A DNA stretch of 64,000 nucleotides from assembly GCF_000428065.1 (NCBI RefSeq), contig NZ_ATZF01000002.1:186001-250000 (forward strand). The letters are read 5' to 3'. Shown here one piece after another: positions 17,490 through 26,354 of this stretch (the first letter of the stretch is position 1; every line of letters starts with the position of its first letter). The DNA is from Shimazuella kribbensis DSM 45090 (GTDB lineage Bacteria > Bacillota > Bacilli > Thermoactinomycetales > Thermoactinomycetaceae). Made by a program: the position numbers and the translations under genes. The notes under the pieces were generated by a model, which had not been told where the DNA came from, searched no databases, and saw only the letters and a list, made by a program, of their open reading frames with translations.

Positions 17490-18666
17490 TTCTTTGTTTC
17501 TGTTGGATATATTTCAATCTTACTGCACCGGCTATTGGTGCAATGGTAAGTACACTGAGTAGAATCCAAAAAAACTCTGGTTTATGTAGACGCACAAAAT
17601 AATCATGAAGCATTCCACCAAAAAGATTTCCTAGAGACCCACCAATCGCCATTGCCATATTCGAAAAACCAAAATAAGCAGCTAAGGATTCTTTTGGAGC
17701 AATATGAGCAACATAACTTTGAAAAGCAGGTAAGAGCATCATTGATCCAAAAGAAAGGCCTCCTAAAATCAATGCAATGGTCCAAACAGAAATTCCAAAT
17801 ACGATTGGCATGTGAGCAAGAAACAGCACCACATAGGACAAGATAAAAATACGTTTTAGGCTTTTGTTGTTTGAAAATCTGGATATAGGCCATTGAAAAA
17901 AAACGACTAAGATGGTTACAAAGGAAAAAATCCATCCAGAAGAACCCGTTGCCTGATTAGCTGCAATCGGTAAAGTTAAATACAGCTGTTGGTAGAGAAA
18001 GTGAAAAGGCATGAGACTCAACGTAACGAACAGAAAAGATTTATGGCGAAAAATCTTTGTACTTTCTCGAATCCATGAGTCCTGTTTTTTCAAAACGGTA
18101 TGATCGGGAAGAAAGAGAACCAACACACTCATCAATCCAAAAAGTACTCCCGAAAAAATAGACAACAGCAGAAATTGTTCGGTTTGAAAATAAAGACCAG
18201 CAAGTGGACCCAATACAGTTCCTGTATTTTCTATGACATTTAATAGAGAAAACGCATCTTTGTGTTGCTCAGATGGAGTGAATGACGTGAGGGATGCCCT
18301 CAATGCTGGACTAAACATTGCTCCTCCTAGTCCACTTAATCCAGCAGCAAGCAAAACCAAAGATGGATTGGTAGCCAATCCCATTCCGATAAATCCTAAG
18401 CCTCGTAATAGAAAACCACATAGAGCAACGGGCTTATAACCCAATCGATCTGCTAAAAAACCACCAACTACCATTAACCCCTGCTGACTCATAATCCGAA
18501 TGGCAAGGATGACACCGACGAAGGAAACCGAGAATCCCACGGATTTACTAAAGTAAGTGGAGATAAATGGGACAAACAGGAAGAAGGTAAAAAACGCAAT
18601 GAACTGGATGATTAAAATCAGCCATGTCGCAAAACCAAATCGATAGGGAAACCTTCTTTGTAACAT
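17443..18666 (-). CDS. MFS transporter, probable exporter of the sbn-like product
   Basis: A 407-residue, twelve-helix major facilitator protein. The DHA1 features are present: a loop 2-3 motif (GGFLADRLGYKP) and a helix-5-type stretch ENTGTVLGPLAG. It heads a three-gene leftward operon with the SbnI-like and SbnA-like genes. In staphyloferrin B clusters an MFS protein (SbnD) exports the siderophore, so export of a diaminopropionate-related compound is a reasonable guess. AAAGAGGTGG lies about 13 bases before the ATG. Simple drug efflux is an alternative. Confidence 0.85.
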   Translation of the reverse strand: MLQRRFPYRFGFATWLILIIQFIAFFTFFLFVPFISTYFSKSVGFSVSFVGVILAIRIMSQQGLMVVGGFLADRLGYKPVALCGFLLRGLGFIGMGLATNPSLVLLAAGLSGLGGAMFSPALRASLTSFTPSEQHKDAFSLLNVIENTGTVLGPLAGLYFQTEQFLLLSIFSGVLFGLMSVLVLFLPDHTVLKKQDSWIRESTKIFRHKSFLFVTLSLMPFHFLYQQLYLTLPIAANQATGSSGWIFSFVTILVVFFQWPISRFSNNKSLKRIFILSYVVLFLAHMPIVFGISVWTIALILGGLSFGSMMLLPAFQSYVAHIAPKESLAAYFGFSNMAMAIGGSLGNLFGGMLHDYFVRLHKPEFFWILLSVLTIAPIAGAVRLKYIQQKQRNARLWTKIRLNRSGN

Positions 18667-19399
18667 CTCAGTAAAAAACCACCTCTTTCCAAGTTTGTTA
18701 GGATTTTATTTCCAACACACGACTATCGTAGCGGAAGATTATGAGGAATTAATGAAGGAAATCCAAGTTCACATTTTTTTCATACGATTCAAAAAAATAA
18801 TTACAAATTGCTATTTACTCATGTTTAAATGTATAGAACAAAAAAATGACTGAATTTCCGTTGTGGACCCTCAAGTCATTTCACTTTAAAAATCGAATTT
18901 ATTTATTTTTATTTTCTTAAAAGGAATGATTATTCAAATACATCCTCCACTCTTCACTGTAAAAAGATGAAATGAAAAGCCTATACATCCATCACAATAT
19001 TTCTATTAAATCTTTAGGTTTCTTACAGTATAAATTTAATATAGATATTAGAGCTCCATATCTTCATTAAACCTACACAATTTTCAAGTAAGATGGTCTG
19101 GGATCAGAATGCAACAAATGGACCTAAATAAACTTAAAAATCCCGATATTATATGAAAGGAAAAAGCATGATTAATTGATCTTTCATTATGGCGTTCAGT
19201 AGTGTAGACCAATGTATGTGACGAAATTCTTATAAAAATCAGAAAGGAGATCATTTTATAGAATTTATTTTTGAGTTCTATTCCTAGCTTTTTATGATTT
19301 TAAAAAACTATAGATTCACCTTTATAATAATTTAGATAATATTTACATTAATCTATGAAAATAACATTTAAAGATCATAAAATAAGAGGAGTGATTACA
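18667..19399. other. Divergent intergenic region between sbn-like operon and copB
   Basis: About 730 AT-rich bases holding the promoters of both directions. An inverted pair AAATGACT/AGTCATTT (18843-18886) is visible. A weak Fur-like half site (AATGATTAT, about 18921) is not convincing. No CsoR-type G/C box and no gene were found. Confidence 0.4.
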
Positions 19400-21502
19400 T
19401 TGAATAAGCATTCACATCATGATCATCAGCATAATGATGATCATGAACACATGAAACATCAACATCACGAACATCATGAGCATCTACACAAAAATCATCA
19501 GCACAAAAGTCATGATGATCACTCTTCTTCTAAAAATCATGATCATCATAGTAGCCATGGTCACCATGCGCATATGATTGATGATTTTAAGAAGCGCTTT
19601 TATATTTCCATCGCAATAACCATACCGATTCTACTTTTATCCCACATGATTCAATCTTTTTTAAATGTAGATTGGAAATTTCCTTTCGATATTTATATCT
19701 TATTTTTGTTATCTACTTTTGTTTTCTTTTATGGAGGTTATCCTTTTTTAAAAGGGGCAATCGACGAATTAAAACAAAAGATACCAGGAATGATGACACT
19801 TATAGCTTTAGCTATTACAGTCGCTTATGTATACAGCACGTTCATTGTGTTCGGTTTATCTGGAATGGATTTTTTCTGGGAGCTAGCAACGCTAATTGAC
19901 ATTATGCTTCTTGGTCACTGGATTGAAATGAAATCCATTATGGGCGCATCAAATGCGCTGGAAGAGTTAGTCAAACTCATGCCAACAGAAGCTCATCGCA
20001 TCGATGAAAAAGGTAATATGAAGGATGTTCCCGTTTCCGTGTTGAAACCAGGAGATCATGTACTTGTAAAACCAGGTGAAAAGATCCCAGTAGATGGTGA
20101 GATCCTAGAAGGAAAATCTTCCATCAATGAGGCTATGTTAACAGGAGAATCTGTTCCTGTTATAAAACAAGTCGGAGATGAAGCAATTGGGGGTTCCATT
20201 AATGGTGAAGGTGCCTTGATGGTAGCCGTAAAAAAAATCGGGCATGAAACGTACTTGTCTCAAGTAATTAATCTCGTGAAAGAAGCACAAGCTTCCAAAT
20301 CACGGACACAAGATCTTTCCAACCGAGCTGCTAAATGGTTATTTTATGTAGCCTTGATTGCAGGGGTAGGAACTTTTCTCGTTTGGCTGTTCTTGGGTGC
20401 TAGTTTATCATTTGCTTTAGAACGTATGGTAACTGTCATGGTAATCTCTTGTCCTCATGCTTTAGGACTTGCAGCTCCGTTAGTAGTAGCAGTGTCAACC
20501 GCGATTTCTGCAAAGAAGGGATTGCTTATACGAAATAGAGTCCACTTTGAAGATGCATGGAAAATTAAAGCTGTTGTATTTGATAAAACTGGTACGTTAA
20601 CCAAGGGAGAATTCGGTGTAACTGACATTCTATTGAATTCCAACTTAACAGAAGAAGAGTTGTTGAAGCTAGCTGGCTCTCTTGAAGCACAATCCGAACA
20701 TCCTATTGCAAAGGGAATTGTAAAGGAATTAGAAAACAGGAATTTGTCTATCATCAAACCTGACAAATTTGAATCTCTTACAGGTAAAGGATTACACGGC
20801 ATAGTAAATGGCAAGGAAGTAAAGGTAGTGAGCCCAGGGTATTTGAGAGAAGAAAACATTTCTTTCAAGCAAGAGAACTTTCAACGATTAGCAGATCAAG
20901 GGAAAACAGTTGTATTTGTGATCGTCAATAATGAATTAAAAGGCATGATTGCACTCTCCGACATGGTACGGGAAAGTGCAAAGGAAGCCCTCCAACAGTT
21001 AAAAAAGGTTGGCGTTCAGTCCTTTATGTTAACTGGAGATAATAAGCAAGCTGCTGACTACGTTGGAAAACAACTGGGGATTTCTGAAGTGTATGCGGAA
21101 GTACTTCCTCATCAAAAGTCTGATAAAATCGAGGAAATCAAAAGAAGGGGCTTGTCCGTTGCAATGACTGGAGATGGTGTAAATGATGCTCCTGCACTAG
21201 CAAAATCAGATCTAGGAATCGCAATTGGCACAGGTACTGATGTTGCAATAGAAACAGCTGATGTTATCTTAGTTAAAAGCGATCCAAAAGATGTTCCTAT
21301 TATTATTGAACTTTCTAGAGCAACCTATAGAAAAATGGTGCAAAATCTCTGGTGGGCAGCTGGATATAACATCGCAACCATCCCATTAGCAGCAGGAATT
21401 TTGTATAAACAAGGAATCTTACTTAGTCCAGCAATTGGGGCAGTATTAATGAGCTTAAGTACTGTTATTGTTGCTATCAATGCAAAGCTTCTTAAGATTT
21501 GA
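19400..21502 (+). CDS. copB: CopB-type copper/silver P1B-ATPase
   Basis: A 700-residue heavy-metal exporting P-type ATPase. The first about 60 residues are extremely His-rich (HSHHDHQHNDDHEH...) and replace the usual HMA domains. Membrane helix 6 carries CPH (VISCPHALGL), typical of CopB rather than the CPC of CopA. Also present are TGES, the phosphorylation site DKTGTLT, MLTGDNKQAA and GDGVNDAPAL. I choose TTG 19400 because GAGGAG lies eight bases before it; the ATG at 19355 has no site. It pumps copper or silver out of the cytoplasm. Unlike the other island genes it has no obvious CsoR box. Confidence 0.92.
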   Translation: MNKHSHHDHQHNDDHEHMKHQHHEHHEHLHKNHQHKSHDDHSSSKNHDHHSSHGHHAHMIDDFKKRFYISIAITIPILLLSHMIQSFLNVDWKFPFDIYILFLLSTFVFFYGGYPFLKGAIDELKQKIPGMMTLIALAITVAYVYSTFIVFGLSGMDFFWELATLIDIMLLGHWIEMKSIMGASNALEELVKLMPTEAHRIDEKGNMKDVPVSVLKPGDHVLVKPGEKIPVDGEILEGKSSINEAMLTGESVPVIKQVGDEAIGGSINGEGALMVAVKKIGHETYLSQVINLVKEAQASKSRTQDLSNRAAKWLFYVALIAGVGTFLVWLFLGASLSFALERMVTVMVISCPHALGLAAPLVVAVSTAISAKKGLLIRNRVHFEDAWKIKAVVFDKTGTLTKGEFGVTDILLNSNLTEEELLKLAGSLEAQSEHPIAKGIVKELENRNLSIIKPDKFESLTGKGLHGIVNGKEVKVVSPGYLREENISFKQENFQRLADQGKTVVFVIVNNELKGMIALSDMVRESAKEALQQLKKVGVQSFMLTGDNKQAADYVGKQLGISEVYAEVLPHQKSDKIEEIKRRGLSVAMTGDGVNDAPALAKSDLGIAIGTGTDVAIETADVILVKSDPKDVPIIIELSRATYRKMVQNLWWAAGYNIATIPLAAGILYKQGILLSPAIGAVLMSLSTVIVAINAKLLKI

Positions 21503-21536
21503 TCAAGTAGAAAAATAGCGCTTTGAAATGAACAAA

Positions 21537-21567
21537 AGGTTGGAATAATCTTCTATTATTCCAACCT
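21537..21567 (+). terminator. Terminator after copB
   Basis: Perfect arms AGGTTGGAATAAT / ATTATTCCAACCT around a five-base loop, followed by TCTTTGCTT. Confidence 0.85.
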
Positions 21568-21624
21568 CTTTGCTTATGTTGTTGACAGATTGATACGATA
21601 ATATGAGAATTTTTATTATATTCG

Positions 21625-21954
21625 TTATTTCATCAGTTTGTGCATAGTGACTAGAAGCTCATCAATCACTTCTTGGTCTCCTTCTTGGAAACGTTCAATC
21701 ACACAACTTTTCATATGTTGTTCCAAGAGCAACTTCCCTACACTATTTAGAGAGGATTGAATAGAAGCAATTTGGTTTAACACATCATCACAATACGTAT
21801 CCTTTTCAATCATTCCTTTTACACCACGTACTTGTCCTTCGATTCGATTTAGTCGATTTATTAAATTTTTCTTGATCTTATCAGAATGATGGCTTTTGCG
21901 TTCATTGGGAAGATGACAGGATACATGCGAAAGTTTTTCTACTTGGTTATTCAT
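21625..21954 (-). CDS. csoR: CsoR-family copper-sensing repressor 1
   Basis: A 109-residue all-helical DUF156 repressor. The copper ligands follow the Cys-His-Cys pattern: YCDDVLNQI, then EQHMKSCV. The family core NRLNRIEGQVRGVKGMIE is intact. CsoR binds GC-rich operators and lets go when it binds Cu(I). The N-terminal tail contains further Cys and His residues (SCHLPNERKSHH). Its own promoter carries a candidate box between minus-35 and minus-10. It lies convergent to copB, and copZ starts just upstream on the same strand. Confidence 0.9.
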   Translation of the reverse strand: MNNQVEKLSHVSCHLPNERKSHHSDKIKKNLINRLNRIEGQVRGVKGMIEKDTYCDDVLNQIASIQSSLNSVGKLLLEQHMKSCVIERFQEGDQEVIDELLVTMHKLMK

Positions 21955-21976
21955 CTCGTTTCACTCCTTCTCCTTT

Positions 21977-22005
21977 ATTATAACATAGACCCCTATCCTA
22001 TATGA
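21977..22005 (-). promoter_or_regulatory. csoR1 promoter with CsoR-like box
   Basis: On the minus strand a TATAAT box (21982-21977) is preceded by the G-rich spacer ATATAGGATAGGGGTCTAT, resembling CsoR operators. This implies autoregulation. Confidence 0.6.
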
Positions 22006-22105
22006 AAAGTGCAGAAATGCCCTAATTTTCGTTTGTAAAACCTCACTACCCGGCGTCATTTATACATTGATACTTGTTTGATTTATTTAAGATGATTATT
22101 TTTAA

Positions 22106-22309
22106 TTAAAGCACATCATATCCTTGATCTTCAATTGCTTCCTTAATTTGCTCTAAATTTACTTTCTTTTCATCATACTCTACTTTTACTGTGTCGTTAG
22201 CCAAGTTCACTTTTCCTTTTGATCCAATCTCACGCAATGCACCTTCAATAGATACTACACAATGATTACAACTCATACCTTCTACTTTCAACTCTACATT
22301 AGACATCAT
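22106..22309 (-). CDS. copZ: CopZ copper chaperone
   Basis: A 67-residue HMA-domain protein. The Cu(I)-binding loop is GMSCNHC, with both cysteines, followed by the ferredoxin-like fold and the usual EDQGYDV end. It carries copper to the P-type ATPases or to CsoR. AGGAG lies upstream of two adjacent ATG codons, either of which would work. It is expressed from a very good promoter with a CsoR box (22396-22424). Confidence 0.93.
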   Translation of the reverse strand: MMSNVELKVEGMSCNHCVVSIEGALREIGSKGKVNLANDTVKVEYDEKKVNLEQIKEAIEDQGYDVL

Positions 22310-22395
22310 TTCGCTCTCCTTTTTTTACACGTTTATTTGGTTAGAAGACAAATCTTTCGATTATCTTCCTCTTTTTTTGTCTCTTTATGATTAAT

Positions 22396-22424
22396 AGTAT
22401 ACCCCCCTATACTATTTAAGTCAA
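22396..22424 (-). promoter_or_regulatory. copZ promoter with CsoR box
   Basis: Minus strand: TTGACT, a 17-base spacer ending in GGGGGG, then TATACT. The palindrome-like AGTATACCCCCCTATACT covers spacer and minus-10, so a bound CsoR would block polymerase. Confidence 0.8.
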
Positions 22425-22469
22425 CCCTCTTTTTCAAAATACAATAAAAGGATTTATTCTGATTTAGAT

Positions 22470-22500
22470 AAAAACCTATCGCAGTATTGGATAGGTTTTT
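22470..22500 (-). terminator. Terminator after MFS gene of the copper island
   Basis: Perfect arms AAAAACCTATC / GATAGGTTTTT with a nine-base loop, downstream of the leftward MFS gene. Confidence 0.85.
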
Positions 22501-22515
22501 ATCTGGAATTATTGA

Positions 22516-23940
22516 TTAATTTGTATTCTTTGGTGTACGCACGAACAACAAAGTCAAGAATGCACCGATTAACGCTATTATTGCGGCTCCTACAAATGCT
22601 GCATGAAATCCAGTATTTAAGGCAACAACTTGTACTGCTCCTTGATTTAATTGTCCTTGTGTCCAAGTTGCTGCTACTGCAACAATCGCCGCTAAACCTA
22701 ACGCGGATCCAATTTGATAACTTGTATTCGAAAGACCGGAAGCTAAACCTGTTTCCTCTGGTTTCGCACCAGCCATCGAAGCCATCGTAGCAGGGATATA
22801 AGCCAGAGACATTCCCAATGCCCCTAATAAGGAAGCTGGTAATACATTTACTACAAAGTTTCCATCTGTTGGGGTTGTTGTAGCAAACAAGAACAAGGAA
22901 ACTGCGAGTAAAATCATTCCGATTACAATGTTACTTTTCATTCCAAAACGCTGTACCAATCGACCAGTAACTCCAACCATCAAGACCATAATAAGAACAG
23001 TCATCGGTACAAGTGCCAATCCTCCTGCAAAAGCGGAAAATTTAAGAACTTGTTGCAAGTAAAGATTGAGGTAGAACCATAGTGGGATCCAAGATCCTGC
23101 AAGTAACACGAGTGAGATATTTCCAGCCAATAAGTTAGGCGCTTTAAATATGTGTAATGGAACAAGTGGTTCTTTCTTTTTCGATTGAATCACGAAGAAA
23201 ATAATGAGCAATACAGCTGCTACAATCAACAATCCAATAGTTTGGGTTGATCCCCATCCTACATGCTCTGCAGAAACGATCGCATATACGGCGATGATCA
23301 GTGCAGCAGTAATGGCTAGAGCTCCTGCAATATCTACGCTTCCCTTACGACGAGTCCCTATAGGAAAGACCATCATACTAAATATCAAAGCAAAGATTCC
23401 AATTGGGATATTAATCAAAAATACCCAGTTCCAACTTAACCATTCGGTAATAACTCCTCCAAAAAACACTCCTGCTGTACCACCTGCTGCTGCCGATGCT
23501 CCCCAAACACCTAGGGCTTTTGTTAATTCTTTTGGTTGACCTCCAAACAAATGCATCAAAATCGTAAGTGCTGCTGGTGCGATAAACGCCGAACCTAATC
23601 CCTGAACAGCACGACCGATATTCATCGATGCCTCAGACCAAGCCAAACCTGCTAGCAGAGATCCAATAGAAAGAATCGTAAATCCGAGCATAAACATTCG
23701 TCGTTGACCAAATAAATCCGACAGTCGGCCACCTAATAAGAGTAACCCCCCAAAAACAACTACATAAGCATTAAATACCCACTGCAAGCTACTTTGCGTA
23801 TACCCGAGAGCCTCTTTTATAGCAGGTAAAGCTACCCCAATAATGGAAGTGTCCATAATTACGATAAATTGTGCCAAAGCCAGTAAAAATAATGCTTTCC
23901 ACCTGCGTGGATCTGGTAATGATGCGGATTTTGTTGACAT
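22516..23940 (-). CDS. DHA2-type MFS transporter (14 helices)
   Basis: A 474-residue drug:H+ antiporter-2 family protein with fourteen predicted helices. Helix 1 has the family motif IVIMDTSIIGVALP and the loop 2-3 motif GGRLSDLFGQRR is present. The start at ATG 23940 has GGAG six bases upstream; the four-residue longer version begins with TTG within the ribosome site. Such proteins export drugs or small organic cations. Its promoter region carries a CsoR-like box, so it may be copper-induced and could export a copper-related toxic compound, but that is inference. Confidence 0.87.
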   Translation of the reverse strand: MSTKSASLPDPRRWKALFLLALAQFIVIMDTSIIGVALPAIKEALGYTQSSLQWVFNAYVVVFGGLLLLGGRLSDLFGQRRMFMLGFTILSIGSLLAGLAWSEASMNIGRAVQGLGSAFIAPAALTILMHLFGGQPKELTKALGVWGASAAAGGTAGVFFGGVITEWLSWNWVFLINIPIGIFALIFSMMVFPIGTRRKGSVDIAGALAITAALIIAVYAIVSAEHVGWGSTQTIGLLIVAAVLLIIFFVIQSKKKEPLVPLHIFKAPNLLAGNISLVLLAGSWIPLWFYLNLYLQQVLKFSAFAGGLALVPMTVLIMVLMVGVTGRLVQRFGMKSNIVIGMILLAVSLFLFATTTPTDGNFVVNVLPASLLGALGMSLAYIPATMASMAGAKPEETGLASGLSNTSYQIGSALGLAAIVAVAATWTQGQLNQGAVQVVALNTGFHAAFVGAAIIALIGAFLTLLFVRTPKNTN

Positions 23941-23980
23941 TGTTTTCTCCAACTTTCTTATTCTTATAATTTTTATTACT

Positions 23981-24012
23981 ATACTACCCTATCCTATATT
24001 AATGGGTATAAG
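23981..24012 (-). promoter_or_regulatory. CsoR-like box upstream of MFS gene
   Basis: TACTACCCTATCCTATA followed by AATGGGTATAAG, with the same G/C tract flanked by TAT as the other boxes. The promoter elements are less clear here. Confidence 0.5.
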
Positions 24013-24080
24013 ATTGGAAGATCAGCAGCACGGCATGTTGCTGTCTCCCATCCATACTTTCTACTTTTTCATGTATAATT

Positions 24081-24326
24081 TTATTTTTTCGTAATTTGAT
24101 TAATATCTTCATAGTTATTAGAAAAACCAACGAATACATGATCATCGACGACAATAGTTGGTACAATTTGTTTTCCTGTTAGATCATAAACCTCCTGAGG
24201 ATAATCAGGATTTGTAGTACAATCTTTTTCCGTAAACACAACTCCATTTTCTTGGAAATAGCGCTTGGCATCATGGCAATCGGAACAGGTCGGAATCGTA
24301 TAAATCACTACATTTGGTTGTCTCAT
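24081..24326 (-). CDS. Glutaredoxin-like thiol protein
   Basis: An 81-residue glutaredoxin/NrdH-type protein. The active site is TIPTCSDCHDAK (CxxC) and the cis-proline loop is IVPTIVVDD. GGAG six bases upstream decides for ATG 24326 rather than the longer form. It lies 112 bases after the variant copZ gene on the same strand, with its own CsoR-like box. A role in keeping copper-binding thiols reduced, or in glutathione- or bacillithiol-independent thiol repair, is plausible. Confidence 0.85.
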   Translation of the reverse strand: MRQPNVVIYTIPTCSDCHDAKRYFQENGVVFTEKDCTTNPDYPQEVYDLTGKQIVPTIVVDDHVFVGFSNNYEDINQITKK

Positions 24327-24381
24327 TTGTTTCTCCTTTTGATCCATTTTTTTGTTCCTTACATTACTAATTTAATTCTCG

Positions 24382-24402
24382 ATATACTCTATAGGGGTAT
24401 AT
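24382..24402 (-). promoter_or_regulatory. CsoR-like box upstream of glutaredoxin gene
   Basis: ATATACTCTATAGGGGTATAT. Together with the poly-T and GGGTATAAG that follow to 24436, it parallels the copA leader at 28847-28902. Confidence 0.65.
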
Positions 24403-24438
24403 CGGATTTAAAATTTTTTTACCTTATTGGGTATAAGA

Positions 24439-24639
24439 TCAAATTACATTGTACCCTTTGTCTTCAATTGCTGCTTTCAATACCTCTAAACTCACATGTT
24501 TTTCATCGTATTCAACAATCACGGTTTTATTTGGTAAGTCTACTTCTACATTTGTATGAAAGGGGGTCAATGCTCCTTTGACGATCATGGCACAATGCTG
24601 AGAACCCATTCCTTTTACTTGTAATACTTCTTTTTTCAT
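24439..24639 (-). CDS. CopZ-like HMA protein with Cys-to-Ser change in the metal loop
   Basis: A 66-residue HMA-fold protein close to CopZ in length and C terminus (EDKGYNVI). The metal loop reads GMGSQHC where CopZ has GMSCxHC, so the first cysteine is replaced by serine and only one thiol remains. Such a site should bind Cu(I) poorly or in a different geometry, or the protein may act as a dimer or bind another ligand. The ribosome site and promoter are good, and the frame is intact, so it is not obviously a pseudogene. It probably shares a duplicated ancestor with the csoR2-copA locus. Confidence 0.8.
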   Translation of the reverse strand: MKKEVLQVKGMGSQHCAMIVKGALTPFHTNVEVDLPNKTVIVEYDEKHVSLEVLKAAIEDKGYNVI

Positions 24640-24782
24640 GATGATCCCTCCATGAGTATCGAATTTGGATAATATGATTTCATTTGGGGGTATGCCTTTC
24701 GTGTTAAGAGCAACTCATTTCTAATCTCTTATGTAGCTGCGATACTGCTCTTTTCCTTTTCGCGGTCCCCTTTATGGTTATA

Positions 24783-24812
24783 AATATAGCATACCCCCTT
24801 ACCCTATGTAAA
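24783..24812 (-). promoter_or_regulatory. Promoter with CsoR box before variant copZ
   Basis: Minus strand TTTACA, 18-base spacer containing AAGGGGGTAT, then TATATT. It is nearly identical to the csoR2 promoter at 29306-29335. Confidence 0.75.
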
Positions 24813-24890
24813 GGTTTTTTTATTATTTTTTAAAATAAATTTTTTTTTACTAAATACACAAATAGAACATAGGGTAATGGAGATAGGAAA

Positions 24891-24918
24891 GACCTAGAAA
24901 GCAAAATTTATCTAGGTC
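24891..24918 (-). terminator. Terminator after CWB2-repeat lipoprotein gene
   Basis: Arms GACCTAGA / TCTAGGTC around a twelve-base loop, eleven bases beyond the stop, followed on the minus strand by TTT. Confidence 0.65.
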
Positions 24919-24928
24919 TATGCTATTC

Positions 24929-26158
24929 TTAATGTCCCATTCCTTCGTGTCCTTCCCCACTAGCAGAGACAATTTCTAACATTTCATCAATCATCCCTTG
25001 CGAGGAAAATGGGATAGATTTCTCTGTGCCTATGATAAATCCATGATTATAAGGTCCCTCGGTAGGTTCTGTCTTGTATTTTGGTTGTAAACCCATTAAA
25101 TATCCATGGATTAAGGAAGATAACTCTGTTTCTTGCAAAAGCAACATAGGAGCATGTTTTCCTAAATGAGCAAATGGAGCACTTGCTATCCCAGCATCTA
25201 CTTGATCCGTCTTCACAAAGGTTAAACCATGACCAGGTTGATTTACACCCCAACCAAAACCAGTCGAAGCATCTTTGAACCTAGCAAAAGCGATAGCATT
25301 TGCTTCTGGTGTCTCCCCTGAAATCCTAGTTACTTTGCCATAAGCTTGTAGCTGTTGTTCTACTTTTTTGGAAACTACACTTTCCGGACCTAACAAATAA
25401 ATGGTCGCTTTGTTTTTTCGTTGTTTCAATGCATTCATGGTAGCTTGTGGGATCGAATTTTTACTGACGTACAAAAGAGGTTCCGGCATATGCGCAATCC
25501 AATTGGCTGCTGGAAGTGTATAATCAGATGAATCCATCGATCCAACAACGATACCATTCGGGAACTTCCCACCACTAACTTTGGCATAGTACGCATCAAA
25601 TTCATTTGCCATTTGTGCAGGTTCGTTTCCCTTGATCTGGTCTACTTTCCAACCTTGTTTCTCTAATTGCTCTCGCACACTATCAGCAAAATCACCCACT
25701 AAAATAACTTGAACTCCCTTGTTCATTTTACTTCCAGTCGGCTTTAAACGTTGTAGTTCTTGCAAAGTCGTTTTAGGAATTTGATTTTTTTCTGCATACA
25801 AAAGCGGACCATTATTTGGGTGATGAACCAAGGTAACAGCTGGTAGATTCACTTTCCAATCACCTATAACTCCGATTAACACTGCACTGGGGCGATTCCC
25901 ATCACTAGTCGCTGGCCAAATAATTTGTGATGTCTCTATCGCCACTTGGATTGGATCATCTTGATTAATCCGAGTAATATTTTTGGTATTCACATTGATG
26001 CGACCTTTCGTCGCAGATGGATTTGTATTGGAATCACTCATCCCATGGTTGGAATGATCGGTCGAATTTGCCTCTTTTTTCCCCGCACATCCAACTAAGA
26101 TAAGAGAAAATACGAGAATACATACAAAAACAGAAGAAAACCACTTTGATCGAAACAT
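24929..26158 (-). CDS. Lipoprotein with cell-wall-binding (CWB2) repeats
   Basis: A 409-residue lipoprotein. The signal peptide ends at LILVGCAG. A His/Met-containing linker (STDHSNHGMSDSN) follows. The body holds two clear repeats and one weaker repeat of the cell-wall-binding type 2 family (for example IYLLGPESVVSKKVEQQL). It ends EGHEGMGH. ATG 26158 has GGAGG ten bases upstream. CWB2 repeats normally anchor clostridial and bacillar surface proteins. The His/Met ends and the position between copA and copZ-like genes suggest a metal-related envelope role, but no CsoR box was seen in front of it. Confidence 0.8.
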   Translation of the reverse strand: MFRSKWFSSVFVCILVFSLILVGCAGKKEANSTDHSNHGMSDSNTNPSATKGRINVNTKNITRINQDDPIQVAIETSQIIWPATSDGNRPSAVLIGVIGDWKVNLPAVTLVHHPNNGPLLYAEKNQIPKTTLQELQRLKPTGSKMNKGVQVILVGDFADSVREQLEKQGWKVDQIKGNEPAQMANEFDAYYAKVSGGKFPNGIVVGSMDSSDYTLPAANWIAHMPEPLLYVSKNSIPQATMNALKQRKNKATIYLLGPESVVSKKVEQQLQAYGKVTRISGETPEANAIAFARFKDASTGFGWGVNQPGHGLTFVKTDQVDAGIASAPFAHLGKHAPMLLLQETELSSLIHGYLMGLQPKYKTEPTEGPYNHGFIIGTEKSIPFSSQGMIDEMLEIVSASGEGHEGMGH

Positions 26159-26354
26159 GATGATGCAACCTCCTTTGGAAACTGGATTTATCGTAAACAA
26201 CAATTGTGTAGAAATGATGAAATTGATTTAGCAAAGCAAAAATCCCCAGCCTTAAGGAGCTGGAGCAATATAATTATTTTATTTGATATGCGGTTCATGA
26301 GAGGCAACTGTATCTGGCTCTACCAAAAATGAAAAACCTCTAGATACTTCAAAA

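Noticed and set aside
17652-17846. Plus-strand frames opposite the MFS transporter
   Set aside because: Antisense shadows of a clear membrane transporter gene.
18919-18937. Possible Fur box upstream of the sbn-like operon
   Set aside because: Only one half (AATGATTAT) fits and it lies about 260 bases from the MFS start; iron control is not supported by sequence alone.
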